64,000 nucleotides of DNA from Vesta saturnalis (taxonomy: Eukaryota > Arthropoda > Insecta > Coleoptera > Lampyridae), in NCBI GenBank assembly GCA_036346205.1, contig JARFJB010001965.1:3891001-3955000 (forward strand), given 5' to 3'. Both the position numbers and the translations under genes were made by a program. The notes under the pieces were generated by a model. The model was not told the DNA's origin. It worked only from the letters and a program-made list of their open reading frames with translations, and made no database searches. Shown in pieces: positions 9,036 to 19,859 of the stretch. Within the stretch, counting starts at the first letter, position 1. Every line of letters starts with the position of its first letter.

Positions 9036-10330
9036 ATGGATTTGTTATTGAAGTACATAGAATTTGCCAAGCACGTGGCAATGGATCACGAAGCTAAAAA
9101 CTTTTGTTCCACTTTCTGCTCCGCACATACCACAAATCGACGTAATACGCATACCAGACTAGAAGTAACAAGTAATAATTCGAGAGATAGGTTTAATAAC
9201 TCCACCATAACCCGAAGTAGGCGAAACATTTTCCCACACAAAATTAGAACGTTGCTCTTTAGGTACCATTAGTTTGCATTCGTTATTATCAGTCATATCA
9301 GTAGGTAGCAGAAAGCGAGAAGGAATACGTTTATAAAGTAAACCATTATTAAGGTGCCATCCAGGAGCAGTGTGGAGTGGATCCCACCTTAGAACATAGG
9401 AGTAGACACAGAAAAAGTAAGAGTAATGCAAGCGGGTGAACATTCGACCGAAGTTTTGATTTTCGGTACAGTACGCGAGAGTGTATCTGGCACATGTTTT
9501 TTGCCTTTTCGATAGATCCAATTTGCTTAGATACGTTAGTAATGTAAATTGAGTCAATGAAGTTTTTCAATGACCCAGAGCACCTCAGAACATTGTTTCC
9601 TAATAGTGTAGTAATGTCTTTCCGTTTTATTCAAGGAGCGACTAATACAGCTGATAACCTTGTTACCAATCTCAGTAGGCTGGTTTAAAACAGCTCCAAA
9701 TTCAAACTCGTAGGTATTGGTTTGAGTTTAACGAAAGGAAGAGAAAAGTTGGGACAAAAAAGAGGCTCAGTTATCGTAGCACACTACCTGACAAAACGGC
9801 AATGTCAACTCACTGTTCCGACCAAGGGTCGCAACAATCGCCGTTTATTAACCACATAACCGAGATATTTAGGTTCGGATCGGGAAAGTTGAGATTGTTC
9901 CCTTGTGAGAGTAAGATCCAGCGATGACAACCGCTCAAAAATTTTCACCAAGATAGGTAAATGTTTCTCAAATGAAGGGCATAGCTACGATGTCATCAAA
10001 GTAGGCGAACCGATGAGGTTATAAATCGTAAATTGAATCCCCTACGGCAAAAGCAGTAATAGGTTTAGATTCTTATTTATTCACCACTAGGTAGACCGAA
10101 TATCCAGATTGGGGAAGTATCCAACATCCCTTAACTAATATAGTACAGCACTCAATGTACAATCAGTCACTATAATGGCTTTACATAAATCCATACAGAA
10201 ACGATAGCTACTATATTTCCTCATTAGAACCATAGGCTGACCCACGGACCAATCGACGGTTCTACTAATCACTTGCTGTAGTTCAAATTTGATGTTCCAC
10301 GAAATTAGTACAGCCTAGAGAAAAGGTATG
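9036..10330 (-). pseudogene. Ty3/gypsy pol remnant: RT, RNase H, integrase N-terminus
   Basis: A second gypsy copy, distinct from that at 0.6-1.7 kb because both carry the same RT region. Down the minus strand: DWSVGQPMVLMRK and YRFCMDLCKAIIVTD (RT fingers, about 10150-10270); YFDDIVAMP (catalytic box with its DD kept, near 10000); TREQSQLSRSEPKYLGYVV (thumb, near 9870); SRSLNKTERHYYTIRKQC (RNase H connection, near 9620); WHLNNGLLYKRIPSRFLLP, KLMVPKEQRSNF and SPTSGYGG (HHCC-type zinc-binding start of integrase, open stretch 9159-9557). Residues resembling YWPGM and the downstream cysteines continue in shifted frames to about 9060. Many stops and frameshifts are present. The integrase catalytic core is absent, where the Penelope-like remnant begins. 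Confidence 0.85.
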
Positions 10331-10773
10331 GAAGAAGGAACGACCTAAAAGTGACTGTCAGATATCTTGTTGAGTTATTGAAAGATCAGGAAAGGAATTT
10401 AAATAGGGCACCGAGACAAATTTCAGAAGAACCACTTCCCACTGCGAAAATTGTCCTTTAATTTTAAAGATTCTGTCGTACACACGTTAAAATAAAAGAC
10501 AGAAAGAATCGTTATTTGTCTTTCAACCCCTAACATTGGTTATCCGAGAAAAGTGAAGAGTCAGATACTCAGGCGTAAGACTACTTTAGTAGTTTCCTGA
10601 CGCACAGTACACTACAGACACGTGGCAACATTTAGTTTACCGCAACCACAATAGCTTCAAAAACGAGAAAAATTGGTAGTAGTTATCGTGACTGAAACGC
10701 AAATGCCTGAGTGTGCGCGCGTATTTGTATGTGGGTGCATATATTTGATAAACAGGTAGTTATAAAATAGTAG
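10331..10773. other. no gene seen
   Basis: Upstream flank of the gypsy pol remnant. No family-specific motif is readable; earlier pol or gag may once have lain here. Confidence 0.3.
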
Positions 10774-10902
10774 TTTTCGCAACTAGTGCGCTGTTTACAC
10801 ATTTCTCGGTGCGAGGCCGTTGTTTTCTACCCGAGGCGTAGCCGAGGGATAAAACATAAGGCCGAGCACAAAAAGGTGACAGCGTACGTGTTGCGAACAA
10901 AA
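10774..10902. mobile_element. hairpin (MITE-like) element
   Basis: Almost the whole 129 bases fold back on themselves. The left arm, 10774-10818, begins TTTTCGCAACTAGTGCGCTG; the right arm, about 10860-10902, reads in reverse complement TTCGCAACACGTACGCTG. Both arms continue toward GGCC, and the centre pairs again (GTTTTCTACCC with GGGATAAAAC). It is GC-rich compared with its flanks and non-coding. A short fold-back transposon is the likely explanation; no target duplication is evident. Confidence 0.65.
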
Positions 10903-11053
10903 TTTTTTGTAATCGTGTACATAAAATTAGAAAAAATTAAATTTTGAGATATTTGTTGACAAATGTCAAACTAAATCCATAAACAAAAAAGTTTATATAT
11001 TTAGTTATACACAACTTTTTTGTTTATGTATTAAAAGTAACGATTACAAAAAG
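10903..11053. repeat. second inverted-repeat hairpin
   Basis: Outer arms are TTTTTTGTAATCGT (10903-10916) and ACGATTACAAAAAG (11040-11053). Inner arms are CATAAACAAAAAAGTT (10978-10993) and AACTTTTTTGTTTATG (11013-11028), a perfect 16-bp match around a 19-base loop. It directly abuts the preceding hairpin. It could be another MITE or part of a composite one. Confidence 0.6.
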
Positions 11054-11505
11054 TTTATTTATTTCAATAGATTACCCAAATGCCTAAATGATTATACTCC
11101 GTAATATTTATAAAGCATTTTTTTTTGTGCAGGTTCCCTAGTAAATCACGTGATTGTGTTAAGGATACCGTGCTGTAATGAACGTAAAACTTCAAATCTA
11201 GAAGGACCCTAACTTTATAAATGAATTCCAATTGCAGAAGAATTATGGAATTACTAATTAACTTAACAAAATCAGTTGGCACCCCATAATATTAACAAAC
11301 AGATATGTAAAGGTATTTGATTTAGCTTACAAACTTGGGGTTGAAGAACATTTAACTTTTTAATTTTGCATACCGTAGAGGAAGAACATTGGGTTATTTT
11401 TAAATTAGACATAATTTTTTTCAAATAGAAAAAAGGAAAAATTGAAGAAATTCTTTTTTTATTTTGGGAGGAAACGTGCTCTGAGGATATTTTATTTAGG
11501 GTTAT
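11054..11505. other. no gene seen
   Basis: AT-rich spacer between the hairpins and the long-inverted-repeat transposon. The short minus-strand open frames at 11064-11282 and 11272-11520 show no family resemblance. Confidence 0.4.
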
Positions 11506-12233
11506 ATACAGGGCAGCCATTCGAGGAGGGAGTGGAAGATTGTATAAAGACGAAATAAGTTAGAGAAATGATTTTTGGACCAGGGGTAGATATCAATAGG
11601 CACTACATTTTAAAAATATTTTTGATCATACAGGGTGTTTCATGTTATTGGAGCAAACTAAACTTATACTTTTTTAAATGTAACACCCTATATATTATTA
11701 CATTTTTGGAAAGCCGATAAAATACCCTTTCATTTAATACTTAATTGTATGGGTCTATCTCCTTTGGTTTTAGAGATATTCAATCGTATTTCAAAAAAAT
11801 ATTTCCCACTTGCGGCCGTCGCCGCTGATTTGTTACGCAACTTTTGCTTATTTTAAAATGACAAAAAATTGTTTGTGCTCCTGTAGTACTTTGAAATTTC
11901 TTAATTTTCAGATTTTTTTAATGATATACAGGGCATGTCACAGTTTGTAAATGCAACTTTTTTTAATTTTTTTAAATGGCAACCCACCCCCCCCCCCCTC
12001 CATGCTGTCCATGTCATTCGATTCCTCGTTTGATATTCTTTGTTTTTCATCAAGCATGTCTTATACCTAACATTAATAATATTTTCAGTTTATCTGTGAA
12101 ATTGCGATTGTAATAAAAAATACTGCAAAAAGAGGCATTAAGTTGGACATGGGACTGTAGTTTCTTACTAAGAAAAGAGCTAATATAAAAATTACAAATT
12201 GATTAATGAATTATTGGGTCCCATGTTATAGGT

Positions 12234-12633
12234 TTTTTAAGAGATGTACTACCTAACCTTCTTCCAAATATTAATGAAGCAGTTTATGGAAATATGTGGT
12301 TCTAGCATGATGGTGTACCCGAACACTACCATCGAGACGTACGAACATTTTTAAACCACTGGAAATAAAATCAGTGGATAGGTCGCGGAGGACCCATTTC
12401 TTGGCCACTGAGGTCAGCTGATCTGACTAGATTTATTTTTGTGGGGTTACGTAAAAGATTATGTGTATAAAGAAATTCCAACCACACCAGAAAATATGAA
12501 GTAAAGAATCAGAAATGCTTTCCTAAATATCACATGGCCAACATTAGAGTTAGTGAAAAATAATTTTGTGCGACGTGTTAATAAATGTATTGAAGTTGAA
12601 GCAAGAACATTCGAGCATTTAATGAGAAATTGA
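12234..12633 (+). pseudogene. DDE transposase, second half (broken)
   Basis: Transposase of the surrounding element; it would bind the inverted repeats and cut and paste the DNA. Readable pieces in order: FLRDVLPNLLPNINEAVYGN; HDGVPEHYHRDVRTFLNH, carrying the second catalytic Asp in the HDG motif; NQWIGRGGPISW; SADLT, where the third catalytic Asp sits in the usual SPDLTPLDFFLWG context; then, after frameshifts, pieces matching the C-terminal helices up to a stop at 12633. The spacing between second and third Asp is about 36 residues. The N-terminal DNA-binding half (DUF4817 in relatives) and first Asp are missing. At least four stops or frameshifts are present. Confidence 0.75.
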
Positions 12634-12798
12634 CTTTTGATTTTTTTGTTTTTCATTTTATTGTTCTTGTTTTGTTGTAATTTGTATTTGTTAATTTAAT
12701 TACAGTATATTGCATATAAAAATAACACATATTTACAGTTATTTTCATCAGCGTAATTTACTGAACACAACGCAGAGTTATTAAAAATTATTATTAAT

Positions 12799-12851
12799 TT
12801 TTAAACCACTGGAAATAAAATCCGTGGATAGATCGAGGACGATCTATTTCT
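12799..12851 (+). repeat. second copy of a transposase segment
   Basis: TTTTTAAACCACTGGAAATA and the following 30 bases repeat the transposase segment at 12349-12401 with a few differences, 450 bases downstream and outside the coding remnant. It is a short dispersed duplication within the element. Confidence 0.7.
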
Positions 12852-13259
12852 TATTAAAATTCATAATTTTTAATTACATATTTACTTTTGAACTTGTTCG
12901 TTCATAACAAAAACTTATAATAACGCATAGTTAATTTACACTATTAAGACAAATTTTGTAATGACAACAGACGAAAAAATAAATTAAAAATACTTTCGAA
13001 GATTCGAATTTTTACAGTAAAATTGAGAGTATCTCAAAACTTTGTAAGTGATAGATATGTAAGAACGCCAAACTTGAGTGAGCACTTTAGAAATTTTACT
13101 TGCCTAAAAGCAAGAGCGTTTAATTCATTAAATTGGTTCAAAAAGTCTGTTAAATTTAAAATAATTCATTAAATCAATTTTTAATTGTTATATTAACTCT
13201 TGTTTTTAGTAAGAAACTACAATCCCATGGCCAACTTAATACCACTATTTTCAGTCTTT

Positions 13260-13356
13260 TTGGGTATAAGACATGTTTGATGAAAAACAAAGAATACCAA
13301 ACAATTTTGGGTATAAGACATGTTTGATGAAAAAGAAAGAATATCAAACAAAGCAT
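13260..13356 (-). repeat. 50-bp tandem duplication inside right inverted repeat
   Basis: GGGTATAAGACATGTTTGAT followed by GAAAAACAAAGAAT recurs after about 50 bases (first copy near 13262, second near 13309). The left inverted repeat has only one copy (near 12045-12075), so the duplication arose after the arms formed. Confidence 0.7.
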
Positions 13357-13832
13357 CGAATGACACATCATGGCGGGGAGGGGGGTCGATTTAAAAAAAA
13401 GTTGTTTTTACGCCCTGTACATTATTAAAAAAATCTGAAAATTAAGATATTTCAAAATAGTACAGGACCATTGAAAATTTTGCATTTTAAAATAAACAAA
13501 AGTCGCCTAACAAATCAGTGGCGGCGACCGCAAGTGGGATAATTTTTCGAAAAACAATTGAATATCTCTAAAACGAAAGGAGATAGACCCATACAATGTT
13601 GGTATCAAATGAAAGCGTATTTTATGGACTTTCCAAAAATGTAATAATATACAGGGTGTTTAATTAAAAAATATATGTTCAGTTTGCTCCAACAACATGA
13701 AACACCCTGTATGATCAAAAATATTTTTTATTTAGCACCTATTGATATCTACCATTGGTCCAAAAATCATTTCTCTAACTTGTTTCGTCTTTGTACAGTC
13801 TTCCACCCCCTCCTCGTTTGGCCACCCTGTAT

Positions 13833-16238
13833 GTATATGTAATTTATGTTGGCTATACTGGCAAAACTAAATGGGAAATCGTAACAGTAACAATACTTTA
13901 GTGACAAAAAACTTCCTTTTTGTAAATAATTACTAGAAAATTCATTTTATTTAATTAAAGCATCACAAAAGCTTTGTATACTACTCGAACTATATATTAC
14001 TACTTAATAGTATCTCAGGTAGTAAAATAATGAAAAATTGCGGTAGTGATATCCACAATATGATTATGTATGCACTAGTTAGGTTATGTTCACTGCAGTA
14101 AAGTTGTTTATCTTCAAACGTAGCAAGTAACAACTTTTGCGTCTGAAATTAAATTACAAGCCGCTAGGGATGATTAGCAGTACATTTCTTGGATGAACAA
14201 CGACCAACAAAATGAAGTCTGGCATACAAGTATCAAGTATTTATTTATTAATATCAATAGCGATTTACTCTATTTGTTTTATGGTTTTATAACGTTTCAA
14301 AAATAGTACATGTTATTCGGAGTAAAAATGACTGTGCTGAATTTTTTACCCAACGTCCGTTTTGCCTACACAAAATACCACTTTTATTTCTAATAACATA
14401 ATCTATTATATTTGATTTTGATCTGGATAGAGCCAAACATATAATTGTTTTCCAGTAGAAGTATTGCTCAAACACAAAAACGATTATACGCGATGTAGGA
14501 AAGGATTTGGCAACAAACATTAATGACGAAAAATATAACACATTAATCTACCCGCATGCCCTTTCCTAATTAAAGAGAATAAGCCGAACTTTAATCCCGC
14601 AATTTAAATGAAAATTATAATGAATGTGGTAGATAATTAAGTAAAAGGCTTAACGTTACATCATTTTAAAAGAGTTAAAAACATTTATGAGTGTGAGCAG
14701 ATTGGCTCAATAAACAAGTTTACCATGTCCTCTCTGAAATTCTCTACGAGTTTAGTTAAAACGGTGAATTATTTAAAACCATTGGATAAACTTGTCACAC
14801 ACAAAAATTTAATAATATTAATTTTTAGTGAAAAGCTGTGTATGTATCACCGTAAAGATATTTGATTGATACTGTGATGTTGAAATGTGTAGATTCTGGT
14901 ATTAATAATAAACTGGGGTAATTTGTTAAATCCGGTAATGTTGAAGTAAGTGGGCATTGTGGTCAGTTAAGTAATTGACATAATGTGAATTTTTTAAAGT
15001 ATTTCGTCCTAATTTGGTTTAATAAAATTATAGTTATCCAACAGAATATATAACCGTAGGTACTAGTGAACTATTTTGATACAAATAGAGCAATATTTCT
15101 GTTGTGCTGTTTGTTGATTAAATATAATGGAACATCATTGTTTCGGCCAGTGTGTTTTTCTTCAACTTTCGCAAGTAGAGGTAATTAACAAATTTCGCGT
15201 TTGATAAAACTAGGAAGAGCACGAAGAAGTAAGCGTAAGTATCTTTTGTTGTCATGGTTACATACAAGTTCTTTAAAGGTTTAAAATAAAATTTATACTC
15301 ATTCCCCGGTTTTTCTAATTTTTACTTGAATTTATACGTTGAAAACACGTCTGATTAAATAATATAAGTGCAAGACTAGGATTAAAAGCATTTAAAATTT
15401 CGTATTTATAAGCAATAGAATTTATAAAGACAATTGTTCCATATAAATCAATCCTACTCAGTTTTTTTTAAAGCTTTTGTTGGCACCTAACTATCCCATA
15501 AACCGTAATTTTAGAAATTGTTTTTATTACTAAATGTATTTCGATTTGTAGGTTTAAAGTTTTTATATATTTATAATCATTCATTGTTTAACCAAATTAC
15601 ATAAATAAAACGTTTATAACTTAATGTTAGGCTTTTGAAGCCTTAAACTAAGTTAAAGAGAATAAATTTAGGTAAAAAATAAAATAAAGTACTCAAAAGA
15701 ATGAGCTAACAAATAAAAATTGTGTTATTCAGTCCGTCAATACTAACTTTCCAATCTTTAAAATCGAACAGAAAGGCATTGTTTCAGACCAGGGTCGGAA
15801 AAAGGTTAAAACATTTAATTTAGCACCATTGATTTTTCATACATGAATATTTGGTGACAGTGACAGCTTTCATGGAATTAGGCCGTTTGATACGTCGATG
15901 TTCAATAATAATAGTAATAATAAATGTTAACATGTCCAGAAAACATTTTGCAACTGTTCGCAGTTGAAGGCCTCGGCCAATTCTGCTCATACTAATTTAC
16001 ACTATTTAAGAATAGCTTGCATAAGTTTATGTTATTAATTTAAATTTGTAATATACTATTAAAGAAGTCGCAATAATAGGTTTGAATATCTTTTTTGCAC
16101 CTTCGATATACAATGTGACGATGAAATCTCTATTTCTTGGGATCTACAATATAACATTGAAACAAGAGTAAGTTTGTCATATGATTTTTTATAAATTTCT
16201 AGGTTTTATTTCCCTCGGTGCAAAAAAAAAATAGAATA
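13833..16238. other. no gene seen
   Basis: About 2.4 kb of AT-rich DNA between two long-inverted-repeat transposons. I checked both strands: the one moderately long frame (14287-14541, minus) has no recognisable motif. A unique-sequence host intergenic or intronic region is the simplest explanation. Confidence 0.4.
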
Positions 16239-18527
16239 TATAGGGTGGGTGTCTACTGCGTGGACGGAGGATTGCTCCTTAACTATTAAAGATATCAAAA
16301 CCAATTTTGGTGTGGTTAATACACGATCATTGGATATAAATTTTAAAATATTTAGGTATATACAGGGTGATTGACAAAAATATGCCAACCCAAATCTGTT
16401 TTTTAATGGAACACCCTGTATATTTTTTGATTCACTGCTACATTTAGAATAAAAGTATAGAAATTTGCATCTGTATCACTAATCGTTCTGCAGATATCGT
16501 CACTTTAGTACCAAAATAGAGTTACTTTAGAACTACGATGCGAGCGTTGCCACCCACGATTTTTTAAATCTGTTTATACTACCGACTACTAATAATAGTC
16601 TACTAACAAATAACCTGGGAAATTTTTCGAAAACATATAAAACTATACAGAATGATTAACTTACGCGAAATGTAATTTTTCTCAATTTTTTCAAATGCAA
16701 CACCCTGTATATTTTTTCACATTTCGATACCCCGTGAAAGGTAGATACTAATTGACAACGGGTTTCATAGCCATACGACGGGCCCTTCTTGAAATATTGA
16801 CGCTTTTACGAAAAAGTATTCTAAAATACAAATTTACTATGACAATGGAATTTAACAAAACAAATCAGGTAGGCTAGTCGCTCGTAATAAAGAGGAACAA
16901 TTGCATCTATTGTTTGGACGTTTGTATAATCATTAAAATATTGTTCCATTAGTTTGTGCGTTTTTGGATTGTAGTTTTGTCAATGTTTGTATAAAATGAA
17001 TTTTTCCACAGAAGAAATGGTCGACATGATCTTTATTTACGGCGAAGCTCAAAGAAATGCTTTGCTGGCTACCCGTTTGTACTGTGAACGATACCAAGAG
17101 ACCACACAGCGGCGGAAAGAATCGTTTATAAATGTAGCGGAGAGATTTATAAATTCTGGGTGTGTGCTATCCCAAGCGCGCAAAAACAAGCCTAAATGAA
17201 GAAATTGAGTTTGAAGTTGTGGCATCTCTTGTAGAAAATCCACAAATTAGTACCAGAGAGCTAAGTAGACACCTAGACCTAAATAGAAATACAGTTCGCA
17301 GCTTTATTTAAAAAAAACTAATTATATCCTTATCATATAGAGCAACATCAAGCTTTAAGTGAAGTAGATTTTCAAAATCGCGAACCTTTCTACCAACGAG
17401 TAACTACTATTCTATTTACGGATGAGGCAACTTTTCACTATAATGGCAATATTAATACACATAACTATCATCACTATTCAGATACTAATCCACACATCTT
17501 AAGAGTTGTTGATCACCAGCATCGATGGTCAGTTAATGTGTGGGATGGTATAATCAATTTTAATGTGGTTGGTTCTTTTTTCTTTGATGGGAGTCTTACT
17601 GGAGAAAGATATTTACAGTTTTTGGAAAATGATTTACCCGAGTTTTTGGAAAATATAATAGCAACATCCTCCCACCACAAGCGAAGATATGAAAAATAGA
17701 ATTAGAGCTGCGTTTCAATCCATTTCGCCTTTAATGTTGTTTCGAGTGAATCTTTGGTTTACCGAGCGAATTGCAAAGTGTTTAGCTAGGCGTGGTCAGC
17801 ATTTTGAATATTTGATTTGAATTTATGGTTTTATTCGTTTATGTTTACTTGTTCAACTTATTTTTAGGTGTATAGAATTATTTTATTGTTTAATTATTAA
17901 TTAAGTTTTCCTATCAGTTAAAGAATTTATTTACCATTCGTATTTTCTTATTTGCTCTGGATTTTGTATTATTTGTTCTTCTGTATGTCAATATTTTCAA
18001 ATAACGCGTCAATATCTCAAGAAGGGGTCCACCTTATGGCTATCAATTGGTATCTACTTTTCACGGGGAATCGAAATGTGAAAAAATATACAGGGAGTTG
18101 CATTTGAAAAAATTGAAAAAAAATTACAATTCGCGTAAGTTAATCATTCTGTAGTTTTATGTCTTCGAAAAATTTCCCAGTTTGTTTGTTAGTAGACTAT
18201 CATTAATAGTCGGTGGTATAAACAGATTTGCATCGTGGTTCCAAAGTTGTCTATTTTGGTACTAAAGTGACGATATCTGCAGAACGGTTAGTGATACAGA
18301 TACAAATTTCTATATTTTTGTTCTAAATTTAACAGTGAATCCAAAAAAGCAAAAATATACAGGGTGTTCCATAAAAAAACACAGGTTTGGGTTTTCATAT
18401 TTTTGGCAATCACCCTGTATATACCTAAATATTTTTAGAATGTAGGTCCAATGATCGTGTATTACCACACCAAAATTGCTTTTGATATCTGTAATAGTTA
18501 AGGAGCAATAGACACCCACCCTGTATA
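16239..18527. mobile_element. mariner-superfamily transposon with ~0.55-kb inverted repeats
   Basis: A 2.29-kb element. The left end reads TATAGGGTGGGTGTC (16239); the right end in reverse complement reads TATACAGGGTGGGTGTC (ending 18527). The arms match for roughly 570 bases (16239-16815 and 17985-18527), including TACAGGGTGATTG, GGAACACCCTGTAT, the block TATCACTAATCGTTCTGCAG and, near the inner end, CAATTTTTTCAAATGCAACA. As in the 11.5-kb element, each arm carries a face-to-face pair of ACAGGGTG motifs (16362-16421 on the left). The core holds a DUF4817 transposase with an internal deletion. Confidence 0.85.
16996..17819 (+). pseudogene. DUF4817 transposase, internally deleted
   Basis: Transposase of the surrounding element. 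It starts at ATG 16996: MNFSTEEMVDMIFIYGEAQR then ERYQETTQRR, the helix-turn-helix DUF4817 domain (open 16996-17199). After a stop the text continues in another frame with VENPQISTRELSRHLDLNR (second helix-turn-helix), then LFTDEATFHYNGNINTHNYH carrying the first catalytic Asp (codon 17421), and WSVNVWDGIINFNVVGSFF, FDGSLTGERYLQFLENDL. Right after LENI the sequence jumps to a C-terminal stretch (TTSEDMKNRIRAAFQSI, then ARRGQHFEYLI) ending TGA 17819. The block with the second and third catalytic Asp (HDG and SPDLTPLDF) is deleted. It is non-functional and would at best be mobilised in trans. Confidence 0.8.
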
Positions 18528-18904
18528 GCACAGGAGTGATCGTTGCCTCACTTACGTTCAATAAACAACCTTAAGTTGTACTTTAGTCCCTTGGTATGAA
18601 ATATACTACTGTTACTAAATCTTTTATTTATTTATTGCCCAACAGAATATCCTTCCAATTATAGGACAAATTACAAAGAAGTATATAAGTATGCAAGCTA
18701 TTAAATACAAAATAAAGCAAAAAGTGAAGTACATGTTAACAAGCAAACTAAATGTTTCTGACACAAAACCAAAAAGTTTTAGTAATAAAGCATAAAAAAA
18801 TAGATGTATGAGTTATTTACAAAAGAAAAAATTAAACAAAGCAATAACTAAAAAAGAAAAATATCAAACAAAAATCAATTATGGTGTCATAAATGTATGG
18901 TGCT
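18528..18904. other. no gene seen
   Basis: AT-rich; probably holds the 3' end of the minus-strand non-LTR element that begins at 19740. Confidence 0.3.
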
Positions 18905-19740
18905 ATTACATATTTAAATTTACGGTTTCAAGAAAACGTTTTAGTGTGTCAAACTGAATATCGCAATTATAAGCGTAGCAATTTGCATTACGGCACATAG
19001 CAAAAATTGGTGATCTTCGCAAACTGTTTGTTCTGGTAGTGCTTAAGTAAAGTAGAGGTTTGCCTAGTATTACTCCTGGGAACTATAAATTTTAAGTACT
19101 GCAGGAGAACAGGACAGTCAAGTCTATTGTTGAACATAAAGAAATATCAACGAACTGAGTATTCTTCGGGAATTTAAATCAATCAATGAGAATCTACCCA
19201 AAAGCATATTATTATTAGTACTTTGAATTGGATACTGACAGGCATACTCCAAACGCGAACCGCACTAGCGAGAAGTATAAGTTTTTTAATACATCCTCTC
19301 TCGAGAAATGTCTGCAGATCCTTAGTATGAATCCTAACATCTTCAGCGATAAGTTAACTATATTTTCAATATGAATTGAGAAAGATAATTTGCTATCGTA
19401 AGTAACCCCTAAATCTTTGAATGACGTAACGCGAGATACAAGTCAAGTTGTAGTCGTATATGATGTGTTCACGTTTACGCGTAAATAATAAAATTTGACA
19501 TTTGGCGACATTTAAAGGTAGATAATTACTAATACACCATTGTTCAATGGAATTTATACAGTCCTGTAGCGAGGTACCTACATATGGCACAGATGTAAAC
19601 CCGTTATAGGCAACGCATTGTAATCCTGAACAAAAATAAGATTTGAATAGGTTAATTAATCAAGAATTAAACCCATATAAATCGAGCTTATAAAACAACA
19701 AAGAATGATTAATGCGGTGGAACGCTTTAGCTTTGCCTTA
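18905..19740 (-). pseudogene. non-LTR (Jockey-like) reverse transcriptase, C-terminal half
   Basis: Minus-strand LINE remnant. Around 19610-19735 it reads HRINHSLLFYKLDLYGFNS and CVAYNGFTSVPYV, the RT blocks around DFSKAFDRVNHxLLxxKLxxYGF. The next residues (LQDCINSIEQWCISNYLPLN then VAKCQILLFTRKRE, open 19393-19590) are those that normally follow the YADD box, so a deletion has removed the catalytic YADD and the segment before it. A frameshift near 19440 leads into VTSFKDLGVTYDSKLSFSIH and RHFSREDVLKNLYFSLVR (thumb). Still further, RRILSSLIFLY, LDCPVLLQYLKFIVPRSN and TRQTSTLL represent the C-terminal region found in Jockey-clade elements. Stops and frameshifts are numerous. Confidence 0.75.
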
Positions 19741-19859
19741 GATATATAATACTAAGGATAACACCCTATAATTTCCATTCGAGGTTTACATCTTGATCCA
19801 AGGTCAAGTGACCAATAAAGGACAAATTTGTCTATTTAAAAAAAAACACAACATCCTTT
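19741..19859. other. spacer
   Basis: Short AT-rich junction between a minus-strand LINE fragment and the GC-rich plus-strand segment; nothing recognised. Confidence 0.3.

Larger units (their letters stand above)
11506..13832. mobile_element. mariner-superfamily transposon with ~0.7-kb inverted repeats
   Basis: A 2.3-kb element whose two ends are long inverted copies: left 11506-12215, right about 13160-13832. The outer ends read TATACAGGGCAGCCATTCG on the left and, in reverse complement, ACATACAGGGTGGCCAAACG on the right. Many internal blocks also match, such as GATCATACAGGGTGTTTCAT and GGGTCTATCTCCTTT. TA-rich flanks fit the TA target of the Tc1/mariner superfamily. The core of about 940 bases contains a transposase remnant (12234-12633). 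Each inverted repeat holds its own inverted pair of ACAGGGTG / CACCCTGT motifs about 60 bases apart (11630-11692 in the left arm). It is non-functional. Confidence 0.85.

Noticed and set aside
9036..9272. 78-codon plus-strand frame rich in Arg/Asn
   Set aside because: Opposite strand of the gypsy integrase zinc-binding region.
11506..13832. Two independent MITEs rather than one element
   Set aside because: The arms match in full length and enclose a transposase remnant, so one element with long inverted repeats is simpler.
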